Assembly: GCF_001298675.1 (NCBI RefSeq) | Contig: NZ_CYIG01000028.1 | Coordinates: 1 to 47,116, forward strand | Length of the DNA stretch: 47,116 nucleotides | Origin: Paenacidovorax caeni | Lineage (GTDB): Bacteria > Pseudomonadota > Gammaproteobacteria > Burkholderiales > Burkholderiaceae_C | Reading direction: 5' to 3' | In this document: in pieces, positions 32,892-41,223 of the stretch | How positions within the stretch are numbered: position 1 is the stretch's first letter | How the letters are laid out: each line of letters begins with the position of its first letter | Notes under the pieces: generated by a model | Seen by the model: the letters and a program-made list of their open reading frames with translations, nothing else | Databases searched by the model: none | What the model was told of the DNA's origin: nothing | Program-made: the position numbers and the translations under genes

Positions 32892-34184
32892 TTACAGCGC
32901 CTCCCCACGCTGGATTTCATGCTCTATTTCTTCCTGGATGCGGCTCCACTGCTGCAGGAACTGCCGGCGGCACAGCTCGAACAGGCCCAGCCCGGTGAGC
33001 AACACAAGGCCCGCACCAAACCAGCTCGCCAGCCCCGTGGCGTTGAGCGTGGCACCGAGGAAGTTGAATTGCGGCCCCAACGCGGCGTTGAGCTGCAGGT
33101 GGTAGGTCATCTCCACCATGGCGGCGGCGCCCAGCACCACCACCAGACCCGTCCCAGCCAGGCCCAGGTACGACACCCAGAGCTGGCGCAGCTTGCCGAA
33201 CTTGGCCAGGCGCAGGTTCATCATGATCAGGCTGGCAATACCGCCGGGCGCATACATCACCATGAACAGGAACACCAGGCCCAGGTACAGCAGCCAGGCC
33301 TTGGACAGCTCCGACAGCAGCACCGAGGCAAATACCAGCAGCACCGCGCCGATGATGGGGCCGAAGAAGAACGTGGCGCCGCCCAGGAAGGTGAACAGCA
33401 GGTAGCCACCCGAGCGGATCACGCTCAGACTGTCAGCGCCGGTGACGATCTCGAAGTTGATGGCCGCCAGCGCCCCGCCCACGCCCGCGAAGAAGCCGGC
33501 GATGATGAAGGCGAAATAACGCACGCGCTGCGTGTTGTAGCCAATGAACTCCACGCGCTCGGGGTTGTCGCGCACTGCGTTCAAGATGCGGCCTAGCGGC
33601 GTGCCCGTGAAGGCAAACATGAGCGCCGTGCACACGAAGCAGTACACCGCGATCAGGTAGTACACCTGCAGCGCAGGCCCGAAGGTGATGCCAAAAAGCC
33701 CCTTGCCATAGACGCGGTCGGTGGTGATGCCCCCCTCGCCGCCAAAGAACTCGGGGAACATCAGCGCCATCGAGGCCACCAGCTCGCCAATACCTAGCGT
33801 GATCATGGCGAAGGTGGTGCCCGACTTCTTGGTGGTGACGAAGCCCAGCAGCGTGGCGAAGAACATGCCCGCCAGCCCGCCGACGATGGGCATGAGCCAC
33901 AACGGCAGCGGCAGATCGCCGCGCCCGGCCATGTTCATCGCGTGGATGGTGATGAACGAGCCCAGGCCGGTATACACCGCGTGGCCGAACGAGAGCATGC
34001 CGCCCTGCCCCAGCAGGATGTTGTAGGACAGGCAGATGATGATGAGGTAGCCGATCTGCGAGAGCATGGTCAGCGCCAGGCTGCTCGTGAACAGGTGCGG
34101 GGCAGCAATCAGGATGGCGGCGAACAGCGTCCAGATCACGAAGCGCCCAATGTTCAAGGGCTTGAAGCGGTAGTAATTTGCCAT
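32892..34184 (-). CDS. livM: ABC transporter permease, LivM type, with extended C terminus
   Basis: A 430-aa inner-membrane permease. The LivM core has YNILLGQGGMLSFGHAVYTG near residue 55 and later GRILNAVRDNPERVEFIGYN (the EAA-like loop). It exceeds the usual length of roughly 320-360 aa. After PGGIASLIMMNLRLAKFGKL an extra part of about 100 residues adds two or more hydrophobic segments (YLGLAGTGLVVVLGAAAMVE and WFGAGLVLLTGLGLFELCRR) and a charged tail. It sits between livH and livG with gaps of 3 bp. Confidence 0.92.
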   Translation of the reverse strand: MANYYRFKPLNIGRFVIWTLFAAILIAAPHLFTSSLALTMLSQIGYLIIICLSYNILLGQGGMLSFGHAVYTGLGSFITIHAMNMAGRGDLPLPLWLMPIVGGLAGMFFATLLGFVTTKKSGTTFAMITLGIGELVASMALMFPEFFGGEGGITTDRVYGKGLFGITFGPALQVYYLIAVYCFVCTALMFAFTGTPLGRILNAVRDNPERVEFIGYNTQRVRYFAFIIAGFFAGVGGALAAINFEIVTGADSLSVIRSGGYLLFTFLGGATFFFGPIIGAVLLVFASVLLSELSKAWLLYLGLVFLFMVMYAPGGIASLIMMNLRLAKFGKLRQLWVSYLGLAGTGLVVVLGAAAMVEMTYHLQLNAALGPQFNFLGATLNATGLASWFGAGLVLLTGLGLFELCRRQFLQQWSRIQEEIEHEIQRGEAL

Positions 34185-34187
34185 CGT

Positions 34188-35141
34188 TCAGTCCTCCCGT
34201 GTGCCCAGCAGGCCCTTCGGGCGGAAAATCAGGATCAGAACCAGGAAAAGGTAGGGCAGGATGGGCGCCACCTGCGAGACGGTGAGCTTGAGCAACGGCC
34301 AGCCAACGGTCTGCTCGTCCACGGTGACGCCAAACTGCGCCAGCATGCTGGCCGCGGAATAGTCCAGCGCCACCGCAAAGGTCTGCACCACACCGATGAG
34401 CAGCGAGGCGAGGAAGGCACCGGTCAGCGATCCCATGCCACCGACCACCACCACCACGAAGATGATGGAGCCGACCGACGCCGCCATGGCCGGTTCGGTC
34501 ACGTAGGTGTTGCCGCCAATCACGCCGGCCAGCCCGGCCAGCGCGCAACCGCCGCCGAACACCAGCATGAACACGCGTGGCACGTTGTGGCCCAGGGCCT
34601 CGGCCATGTGCGGATGCTTGAGCGCAGCCTGGATCACCAGGCCGATGCGCGTACGCGTCAGCAGCAGCCACACCGCCACCAGCATCAGCACCGCCACCAG
34701 CATGATGAAGGAGCGCGACTTGGGGAACTGCGTGCCGTACAGCGTGAACAGCGGCCCCTGCAGTTGCTCGGGCAGCCCGTACGGCACAGTGGAACGGCCC
34801 CACACCAGTTGCACCAGCTCCAGAATCAGGTACGACAGGCCAAAGGTCACCAGCAGCTCGGGCACGTGGCCGAACTTGTGCACACGGCGCAGGCTGTAGC
34901 GCTCGAACGCGGCGCCCAGCACTCCCACGCACAAGGGCGCCAGGACGAGCGCGGGCCAGAAGCCCACCACGCCCGAGATCGTGTAGGCGAAATAGGCTCC
35001 GAGCATGTAGAAGCTCGTATGCGCGAAATTCAGGACGCCCATCATGCTGAAGATCAGCGTGAGGCCCGAACTGAGCATAAACAGCAGCAGCCCGTAGCTG
35101 ACGCCGTTGAGCAACGAGATCGTGAAAAATTCCAGGCTCAT
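34188..35141 (-). CDS. livH: ABC transporter permease, LivH type
   Basis: A 317-aa permease. The N-terminal LLNGVSYGLLLFMLSSGLTL then IFSMMGVLNFAHTSFYMLGA is the LivH hallmark, and SIIFVVVVVGGMGSLTGAF is the conserved late helix. It pairs with LivM to form the membrane channel. It is first of the permease/ATPase run and is separated from the binding-protein gene by 70 bp holding a hairpin. Confidence 0.94.
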   Translation of the reverse strand: MSLEFFTISLLNGVSYGLLLFMLSSGLTLIFSMMGVLNFAHTSFYMLGAYFAYTISGVVGFWPALVLAPLCVGVLGAAFERYSLRRVHKFGHVPELLVTFGLSYLILELVQLVWGRSTVPYGLPEQLQGPLFTLYGTQFPKSRSFIMLVAVLMLVAVWLLLTRTRIGLVIQAALKHPHMAEALGHNVPRVFMLVFGGGCALAGLAGVIGGNTYVTEPAMAASVGSIIFVVVVVGGMGSLTGAFLASLLIGVVQTFAVALDYSAASMLAQFGVTVDEQTVGWPLLKLTVSQVAPILPYLFLVLILIFRPKGLLGTRED

Positions 35142-35162
35142 CGGAACTCTTGGTTGCAGGGT

Positions 35163-35191
35163 AAAAAAAAGGCCCGAGGCAAAGTCGGGCC
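35163..35191 (-). terminator. attenuating terminator after the binding-protein gene
   Basis: GGCCCGA (35171-35177) and TCGGGCC (35185-35191) form a stem with a seven-base loop. Eight T follow on the minus strand. It lies between livK and livH and would let binding protein be made in excess over the membrane components. Confidence 0.8.
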
Positions 35192-35211
35192 TCCAAGAAA
35201 AACCGCCAGGG

Positions 35212-36447
35212 TCAGGACGGACGCTTCATCTGGCACGACGTGGGCGTGCTCGCCACGTAGGGCTCGTAGTACTTCACCGGCACGAAGGTGTAGCCCGTGC
35301 TCTCAGAGTCGATGGGGTACTTGCCGCCCGCCTTCTCCCACTTGGAGATGAACAGGCCCTGCTGCAGCTGGTGGTCGGTCTTGCGCATCTCGACCTCACC
35401 GTTGAAGCTGTTGAACTTCATGCCCTCCATGGCAGCCGCCACCTTCACAGGATCGGTGGACTTGGTCTTGGAGAAGGCCGTGTCCAGGATGGTGAAGGCG
35501 TGGTACACCGCGCCGGTGTACATGTCGTCGTTGAACTTCTTCTTGTAGTCCACGACGATCTGGTGCAGCGGCCCCGGCAGGTTCATGTGGGCGTAGGCCA
35601 CCATGTACACGCGGCCTGCGGCGCCAGCGCCCATGGCGGTGGGCGTGCCGGAAACGGAGCCGTAGTAGGTGAAGAAGTTGACGTTGTTCAGGCCCGCATC
35701 GTTGGCGGCCTTGATGAGCAGCGCCAGGTCGGAACCCCAGTTGCCGGTAATCACGGTGTCTGCGCCCGACGCCTTGATCTTGGCGATGTAGGGCGAGAAG
35801 TCACGCACCTGGGCCAGCGGCGCCATGTCGTCGCCGACGAACTGCACGTCGGGGCGCTTGCGCTTCATCATTTCCTTGGCGAACTTGGAGACCTGGTGGC
35901 CGTGCGAGTAGTTCTGGTTGATCAGGTAGACCTTCTTGACCTCGGGCAGATCCTTCATGTAGGTGGTCAGCGCCTCCATCTTCATCGACGTATCGGCGTC
36001 GAGGCGGAAGTGCCAGTAGCTGCACTTGCTGTTGGTCAGGTCAGGATCCACGGCGGCGTAGTTGAGGAACAGCACCTCCTTGCCAGGATTGCGGGCATTG
36101 TGTTTTTCCAGCGCATCCATGATGGCCAGCGCCGGGCCCGAGCCGTTGCCCTGCACCACGTAGCGCGCGCCCTGGTCCATGGCCGAGCGCAGGGCGCTGG
36201 TGGTCTCTTGCGGGCTGAGCTTGTTGTCGATGCCAATGATCTCGAACTTCACGCCCGAGGTGTTCTTTTTGTTGAACTCTTCAGCGATGAACTGGTAGCT
36301 CTTGAGCTGGTTCGTGCCCACGGCGGCCATCAGGCCGGAGAGCGGGTCCAGCCAGGCGATCTTGACGGTCTCGCCCTTTTGAGCGAAAGCGCCTCCAGCG
36401 CTTACTAGGATTGCGCTAGCAGCTACTGCTTTGATAGCGAATTTCAT
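35212..36447 (-). CDS. ABC transporter substrate-binding protein, LivK-like
   Basis: A 411-aa periplasmic binding protein of the branched-chain amino acid/amide class. The N terminus MKFAIKAVAASAILVSAGGA then FAQ is a Sec signal peptide with cleavage after AFA. The mature part starts with VKIAWLDPLSGLMAAVGTN. It contains LINQNYSHGHQVSKF and ADTVITGNWGSDLALLIKAA, typical for this fold. The genes around it (acyl-CoA ligase, thiolases) suggest that it binds a carboxylic or aromatic acid rather than leucine; this is inference. Unusually, the signal-peptide codons coincide with a dispersed repeat copy (36383-36436). Confidence 0.9.
   Translation of the reverse strand: MKFAIKAVAASAILVSAGGAFAQKGETVKIAWLDPLSGLMAAVGTNQLKSYQFIAEEFNKKNTSGVKFEIIGIDNKLSPQETTSALRSAMDQGARYVVQGNGSGPALAIMDALEKHNARNPGKEVLFLNYAAVDPDLTNSKCSYWHFRLDADTSMKMEALTTYMKDLPEVKKVYLINQNYSHGHQVSKFAKEMMKRKRPDVQFVGDDMAPLAQVRDFSPYIAKIKASGADTVITGNWGSDLALLIKAANDAGLNNVNFFTYYGSVSGTPTAMGAGAAGRVYMVAYAHMNLPGPLHQIVVDYKKKFNDDMYTGAVYHAFTILDTAFSKTKSTDPVKVAAAMEGMKFNSFNGEVEMRKTDHQLQQGLFISKWEKAGGKYPIDSESTGYTFVPVKYYEPYVASTPTSCQMKRPS
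36383..36436 (-). repeat. dispersed palindromic repeat, copy G (encodes part of a signal peptide)
   Basis: Read on the minus strand: GCTATCAAAGCAGTAGCTGC, then TAGCGCAATCCTAGTAAGCG and CTGGAGGCGCTTTC. TAGCTGCTAGCGC, a nine-base spacer, AAGCGCTGGAGGC and TTT fit the repeat pattern very well. The frame encodes AIKAVAASAILVSAGGAF. Confidence 0.65.
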
Positions 36448-36597
36448 GCTTTGTCTCCTTTATTGATCAACACGCCGCAGCGTACAAGGTTGCATTGCGC
36501 CATCGCACAGGGATTGCCCCTACCGGCTATCGCCCATGCGACTGCGTGCACTAACGAGTGCGCCGCGCCCCCCCGGGCATGGCGCACTCTCCCAGGG

Positions 36598-38235
36598 TCA
36601 CAAGCCGGGCAGCTTGTAGCCCTGCAGCTGCTCGCGCAGCTTGGTCTTGAGCATCTTGCCGGTGGCCCCCAGCGGGATGGCTTCGACGAACACCACGTCG
36701 TCGGGGATCTGCCACTTGGCCGTCTTGCCTTCATAGAACTTGAGCAGTTCCTCGCGTGTCACGCTGGCGCCCGGCTTGAGCGACACGGCCACGATCGGAC
36801 GCTCGTCCCACTTGGGGTGGGGCATGCCGATGCACGCCGCCATGGTCACGGCGGGGTGGGCCATGGCGATGTTCTCGATGTCGATGGAACTGATCCACTC
36901 GCCGCCCGACTTGATCACGTCCTTGCTGCGATCCGTGATCTGCATGAAGCCGTCGGCATCGATCGTGGCCACATCGCCCGTGGGGAACCAGCCCACGCCG
37001 TTCTCGTCCTTGATGAGCGGGCTGTCGCCCTTGAAGTAGCTGTCCAGAATCCACGGGCCGCGCACCAGCAGGTCGCCGTAGGTCTTGCCGTCCCAGGGCA
37101 GCTCCTTGCCGTCACCGCCGACGATCTTCAAGTCCACGCCGCAAATGGCGCGGCCCTGCTTCTGCTGCAGCAGTTCCTGCTGCGCGCGCGGCAGTTGCAG
37201 GTGCTTGTTCTTGAGCGTGCACAGGGTGCCCAGCGGGCTGGTCTCGGTCATGCCCCAGGCATGCAACACGTTTACGCCAAACTCTTCCTGGAACGCCGTA
37301 ATCATCGCGGGCGGGCAGGCTGAGCCGCCGATCACCGTGCGCTTGAGGGTGCTGAACTTCAGGCCGTTGGCGCGCACATGGGTGAGCAGCATCTGCCACA
37401 CCGTCGGCACACCGGCTGCAAAGGTCACACCCTCGGCCTCAACCAGCTCATACACCGACTTGCCATCCAGCGCCGGACCGGGGAAGACCACCTTGCAGCC
37501 CGTGAGCGCTGCGGAGTACGGAATACCCCAGGCATTGACGTGGAACATGGGCACCACCGGCAGCACCGCATCGCGCGCCGACAGGTTCATCACATCGGGC
37601 AGCGCCGCGGCATAGGCATGCAGCGTGGTGGAGCGGTGGCTGTACAAAACGCCCTTGGGGTTGCCCGTAGTGCCACTGGTGTAGCACATGCTGGAGGCGC
37701 TGTTCTCATCGATCTGCGGCCAGGCATAGGTGCTAGAGGCCGCGCCGATCCACTCCTCATAGCTGGTCAGGCCGGGAATGCCGCTGTCCGCGGGCAGCTT
37801 GTCGGCGTCGCACAGGGCCACCCACTTCTTCACCGTGGGGCACTTGGCGTGAACGGCCTGCACCAGGGGCAGGAAGGTCATGTCGAAGCACAGCACCTGG
37901 TCTTCGGCATGGTTGACGATCCACGCCACCTGCTCGGGGTGCAGGCGCGGGTTGATGGTGTGCAGCACACGGCCCGAACCGGAGACACCGAAGTACATCT
38001 CCATGTGGCGGTAGCCGTTCCAGGCAATGGAGGCCACGCGCTCGCCCTGCGGCACGCCCAGCGCTTCCAGCGCATTGGCGAGCTGGCGCGAACGCTGGGC
38101 CAGCTCGCGGTAGGTGTAGCGATGGATGTCGCCTTCGACCCGGCGCGAAACGATCTCGCCGTCACCGTGGTGGCGTTCGGCGAACGTGATCAGCGACGAA
38201 ATCAAGAGCGGTTGGCTCTGCATCAAACCCAGCAT
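36598..38235 (-). CDS. acyl-CoA ligase (AMP-binding), fatty-acid/3-methylthiopropionate ligase-like
   Basis: A 545-aa ANL-superfamily adenylating enzyme that activates a carboxylic acid to its CoA thioester. The P-loop-like motif is [20 protein letters not shown] and the A5-type motif is [12 protein letters not shown]. The hinge region is [20 protein letters not shown] then [16 protein letters not shown]. The catalytic Lys is in [14 protein letters not shown]. The closest recollection is of medium/long-chain and 3-(methylthio)propionyl-CoA ligases, so the substrate is open. It lies 150 bp upstream of the binding-protein gene, on the same strand as the transporter and beta-oxidation genes. Confidence 0.92.
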   Translation of the reverse strand: MLGLMQSQPLLISSLITFAERHHGDGEIVSRRVEGDIHRYTYRELAQRSRQLANALEALGVPQGERVASIAWNGYRHMEMYFGVSGSGRVLHTINPRLHPEQVAWIVNHAEDQVLCFDMTFLPLVQAVHAKCPTVKKWVALCDADKLPADSGIPGLTSYEEWIGAASSTYAWPQIDENSASSMCYTSGTTGNPKGVLYSHRSTTLHAYAAALPDVMNLSARDAVLPVVPMFHVNAWGIPYSAALTGCKVVFPGPALDGKSVYELVEAEGVTFAAGVPTVWQMLLTHVRANGLKFSTLKRTVIGGSACPPAMITAFQEEFGVNVLHAWGMTETSPLGTLCTLKNKHLQLPRAQQELLQQKQGRAICGVDLKIVGGDGKELPWDGKTYGDLLVRGPWILDSYFKGDSPLIKDENGVGWFPTGDVATIDADGFMQITDRSKDVIKSGGEWISSIDIENIAMAHPAVTMAACIGMPHPKWDERPIVAVSLKPGASVTREELLKFYEGKTAKWQIPDDVVFVEAIPLGATGKMLKTKLREQLQGYKLPGL

Positions 38236-38286
38236 AAATGCTCCTTCAAGGTATCAAATGAATGGTGATAGATAGCAAATGGCATC

Positions 38287-38866
38287 CTAGCGGGCGAACT
38301 TCCCGCCCGCGCCGATGGTGGTGAAATTGAGGGACTTCGGGCCCTGGCACATGCGCTTGCCGTAGTCCGCCTCGAACCCCACCGATGTCCAGGCGCCGCA
38401 GCGACTCTAGCGCCTGCACGGCGCGCGAACGGCTCAGGTCGCGCCCCGCGCAGCGCAGCCCTTCGAGCAGCACCTTGGTATTGATGTAGGGTTGTAGGCC
38501 GATGAACGACACGGGGCCCGCAGCGCACGCCCCTAGCGCGCGCATCGCCGACTGCGTGCCCATGACCGACAGCATGTAAACCAGCCTCTGGACACGCTTT
38601 ACCGAGGCATCGAGCCGGTCACCGTCGTCAAATGCCACAGCGCGCAACAGCCGACCAAGCACACCGCCCTGCGCGTTCACGGCATCAAACCAAGCCTGAG
38701 TGGCCAGCACCATGTCCGGTGCCACCTAGGCCAGCAGGCCGTTCAGGTCAAGCGTCTGCCCGACCACGCTCTCTGTGTTGCTCTCACCTTGAGCGGCGTG
38801 CGCCAACGGCCATGGACCCAGTGCCGCCGCTCCGGCACCCGCCAGGAATTCGCGTTTGTTCAACAT
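38287..38866 (-). pseudogene. decayed ABC substrate-binding protein gene
   Basis: From ATG 38866, preceded by GGGGAGG, the frame encodes a signal peptide (MLNKREFLAGAGAAALGPW and so on, then AHA) and a mature start. It then hits an in-frame TAG after LDLNGLLA. Beyond the stop it continues in the same frame as ATQAWFDAVNAQGGVLGR, typical of LivK-like proteins. The middle of the protein is missing: about 100 codons remain where roughly 280 are expected. Near 38390 the frame shifts, after which the C-terminal DYGKRMCQGPKSLNFTTIG and the closing GGKFAR and stop are readable. Three lesions make this a clear relic of a second binding protein. Confidence 0.85.
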
Positions 38867-39063
38867 GGTTGCCTCCCCTGCCCTGGTTATACCCGCCGGA
38901 ATAAGCCCGCAGTGTCACGCGCCCCCCGTTGGCCGGCAATACCTGTCGCCAGGCTGACATCTCCCGCGAGATTTCCCTAACCTCACCCGGGGGCAATGCA
39001 GAAGCCTTCAACCACGCCCCACATTCACAGGCCGTTCCCATCGCCTGGAATGCAGGTCCGCCC

Positions 39064-40275
39064 TCAAACGCGCTCCAGCACCAGCGCGATACCCTGCCCC
39101 ACGCCAATGCACATGGTGCACAGCGCATAGCGCCCGCCCGTGGCATGCAGGCGGTTCACCGCCGTGGTGGCCAGGCGCGCGCCGCTGGCGCCCAGCGGGT
39201 GGCCCAGCGCGATGGCGCCGCCCCAGGCGTTCACCCGTTCGTCGTCGTCCGGCAAGCCCAACTGGCGCAGCACCGCCAGGCCCTGGGCGGCGAAGGCTTC
39301 GTTGAGCTCGATCACGTCCATCTGCGCCAGCGCCAGGCCGGTCTGCGCCAGCACCTTCTGCGTGGCCGGCACCGGGCCGATGCCCATGAGGCGCGGCGCC
39401 ACGCCCGCCACCGCCATGCCCACCACGCGCGCGCGTGGCGTCAGGCCGTGGCGCGCGGCACCGGCCTCATCGGCCAGCAGCAGCGCGCAGGCGCCGTCGT
39501 TCACGCCGCTGGCGTTGCCCGCGGTCACCGTGCCGTCCGGGCGCACCACACCCTTGAGCCGTGCCAACGCCTCCAGGCTGGTCGCGCGCGGGTGTTCGTC
39601 CTGGTCCACGACCAGGGGCTCGCCCTTCTTCTGCGCAATATGCACGGGCACGATCTCGCGCGCCAAGTGGCCGGCCTGCTGCGCGGCCAGGGCCTTGCTC
39701 TGGCTGGCCAGGGCCATGCGGTCCTGCGCCGCACGCTCGATGCCGAATGCCTGCGCCACGTTTTCCGCCGTCTCCGGCATCGAATCCACGCCGTACTGCG
39801 CCTTCATCAGCGGGTTGATGAAGCGCCAGCCAATGGTGGTGTCATACACCGCGTTGGCCCGGCTGAAGGCGCTTTCTGCCTTGGGCATGACGAAGGGTGC
39901 GCGGCTCATGCTTTCCACACCGCCGGCGACCATCAAATGCGCCTCGCCCGCCTTGATGGCGCGCGCGGCGCTACCCACGGCGTCCAGGCCCGAGCCGCAC
40001 AGGCGGTTGATGGTGGCACCCGGTACATCCAAGGGCAGCCCCGCCAGCAAGCTGGCCATGCGGGCGACATTGCGATTGTCCTCGCCGGCCTGGTTGGCGC
40101 AGCCGTAGAGCACATCGGCCACGGCGGCCCAGTCCACACCAGGGTTCCGCGCCAGCAGGGCCTTGAGCGGCAGGGCGGCGAGGTCGTCGGTGCGTATGCT
40201 GGAGAGCGCGCCGCCATAGCGGCCGAAGGGGGTGCGGATGGCGTCACAGATGAAGGCTTGGGGCGTCTGGGGCAT
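39064..40275 (-). CDS. pcaF: 3-oxoadipyl-CoA thiolase-like acetyl-CoA acyltransferase
   Basis: A 403-aa thiolase. The N terminus FICDAIRTPFGRYGGALSS and LCGSGLDAVG (nucleophile Cys93) are typical of PcaF/PaaJ-type 3-oxoadipyl-CoA thiolases, the last step of the beta-ketoadipate and phenylacetate pathways. The C-terminal motifs are [17 protein letters not shown] and CTMCIGVGQGIALV. The ATG at 40275 (MPQTPQAF) is chosen over an upstream non-ATG extension. No other pca or paa gene is adjacent, so the pathway is inferred from sequence resemblance alone. It diverges from the DUF3348 operon. Confidence 0.85.
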   Translation of the reverse strand: MPQTPQAFICDAIRTPFGRYGGALSSIRTDDLAALPLKALLARNPGVDWAAVADVLYGCANQAGEDNRNVARMASLLAGLPLDVPGATINRLCGSGLDAVGSAARAIKAGEAHLMVAGGVESMSRAPFVMPKAESAFSRANAVYDTTIGWRFINPLMKAQYGVDSMPETAENVAQAFGIERAAQDRMALASQSKALAAQQAGHLAREIVPVHIAQKKGEPLVVDQDEHPRATSLEALARLKGVVRPDGTVTAGNASGVNDGACALLLADEAGAARHGLTPRARVVGMAVAGVAPRLMGIGPVPATQKVLAQTGLALAQMDVIELNEAFAAQGLAVLRQLGLPDDDERVNAWGGAIALGHPLGASGARLATTAVNRLHATGGRYALCTMCIGVGQGIALVLERV

Positions 40276-40405
40276 GGCAGGCAGGTGGTGGGTAAAAGGT
40301 GGCACCGATTGTTCGGCCTGGGCTGGGCTTTGACAATGACAAAGAAAGTGAACATTCCGTCAAATGGCTTTGACCGATTCGCCAGGTTCCGCAAGGGCGT
40401 TTGTG

Positions 40406-40457
40406 ATGTTTTTTGCCTCCAGCCCTTTACCAGCAAGCGCGGGCAGCTCTCATTTTT
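40406..40457 (-). repeat. dispersed palindromic repeat, copy H
   Basis: ATGTTTTTTGCCTCCAGCCC, then TTTACCAGCAAGCGCGGGCA and GCTCTCATTTTTG. It lies in the divergent gap between pcaF and the DUF3348 gene. Its right half is nearly identical to copy B inside earP. Confidence 0.65.
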
Positions 40458-40539
40458 GACTCTGGAGCGGTGGGCCTATCCACCGTGGCAGGGCATGCAG
40501 CGCGGCCGTGTAGACTGGCGGGTTTTTTGATCCGGCACG

Positions 40540-41223
40540 ATGGCGCAGCGCACCAGCATTACCAGCTCGGCCCTGGTTCGCCTGCTATCCAGCATGGGCG
40601 GCCCGAAGGCGCATGCCCGCGGCGGCGCGTTCGCGGACGGCCTGAGCCAATGGACCGGCTGGACAGATGCGATTGCCCTGTCCGCCGCACTCGAACGCCC
40701 GGGCGCCGCTCCGCCCGTGGCAGCCAGCGATGACGCACAGGCCCGCTATGCGGCCCAGCATGCCGCCTGCGAGCAACTGCGCAGCCTGTTGGCCCAGGCC
40801 ATTGCGCGCGAAACGCAGGCCGTGGGCCGCTCGCCACTCGAGGCGGGGCTGGGCTTTGCCGCCTACCGGCAGTGCCATGTGGCGCGCCAGCAGGCCATGG
40901 AGCTGGCCATTGCGCCATTGCGCGAACGCGTGCGCGAGGCCCTGGCCGCCTGTGGCCCGCAGCAGGCCCGCCTGGCGGCCGTGGACGCCGTGATGGCCCA
41001 GGCCCTGGCGCCGCACGAGCGCCGCCTGCTCGGTGGCCTGCCCGGCTGGCTGGAAAAGCGCAGCCAGCGCATGGCCCAACAGGGCGTGCCTGAGACTGTG
41101 CTGGCCGACACCCTGCGGCAGGAGCTGCAGGCGCTGCTGCTGGCCGAGCTGGAACATCGATTGCAACCGGTCGAGGGGCTGATCGCAGCCCTGCGTCCTT
41201 CCCCCACCTCTCCTTCGCCATGA
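40540..41223 (+). CDS. DUF3348 family protein, first gene of the motor-like operon
   Basis: A 227-aa soluble protein starting MAQRTSITSSALVRLLSSMG. I recognise it as DUF3348, a family found with DUF802 and DUF2894 genes; no function is known to me. It is helical and Ala/Gln-rich, with no signal peptide or membrane segment. YRQCHVARQQAMELAIAPLR is a conserved-looking helix. Its stop overlaps the next start in an ATGA, so translation is coupled to the DUF802 gene. A cytoplasmic partner of the membrane complex is the natural guess, but nothing in the sequence proves it. Confidence 0.8.
   Translation: MAQRTSITSSALVRLLSSMGGPKAHARGGAFADGLSQWTGWTDAIALSAALERPGAAPPVAASDDAQARYAAQHAACEQLRSLLAQAIARETQAVGRSPLEAGLGFAAYRQCHVARQQAMELAIAPLRERVREALAACGPQQARLAAVDAVMAQALAPHERRLLGGLPGWLEKRSQRMAQQGVPETVLADTLRQELQALLLAELEHRLQPVEGLIAALRPSPTSPSP

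Noticed and set aside
38246-38725. A functional 159-aa protein
   Set aside because: It is the middle part of the decayed binding-protein gene, read through a frameshift; its C-terminal third is out of frame.
38867-39063. A possible gene or promoter between the decayed binding-protein gene and pcaF
   Set aside because: No frame with family resemblance, no ribosome site and no clear hairpin was found; I see nothing in it apart from the pseudogene's ribosome site at the edge.
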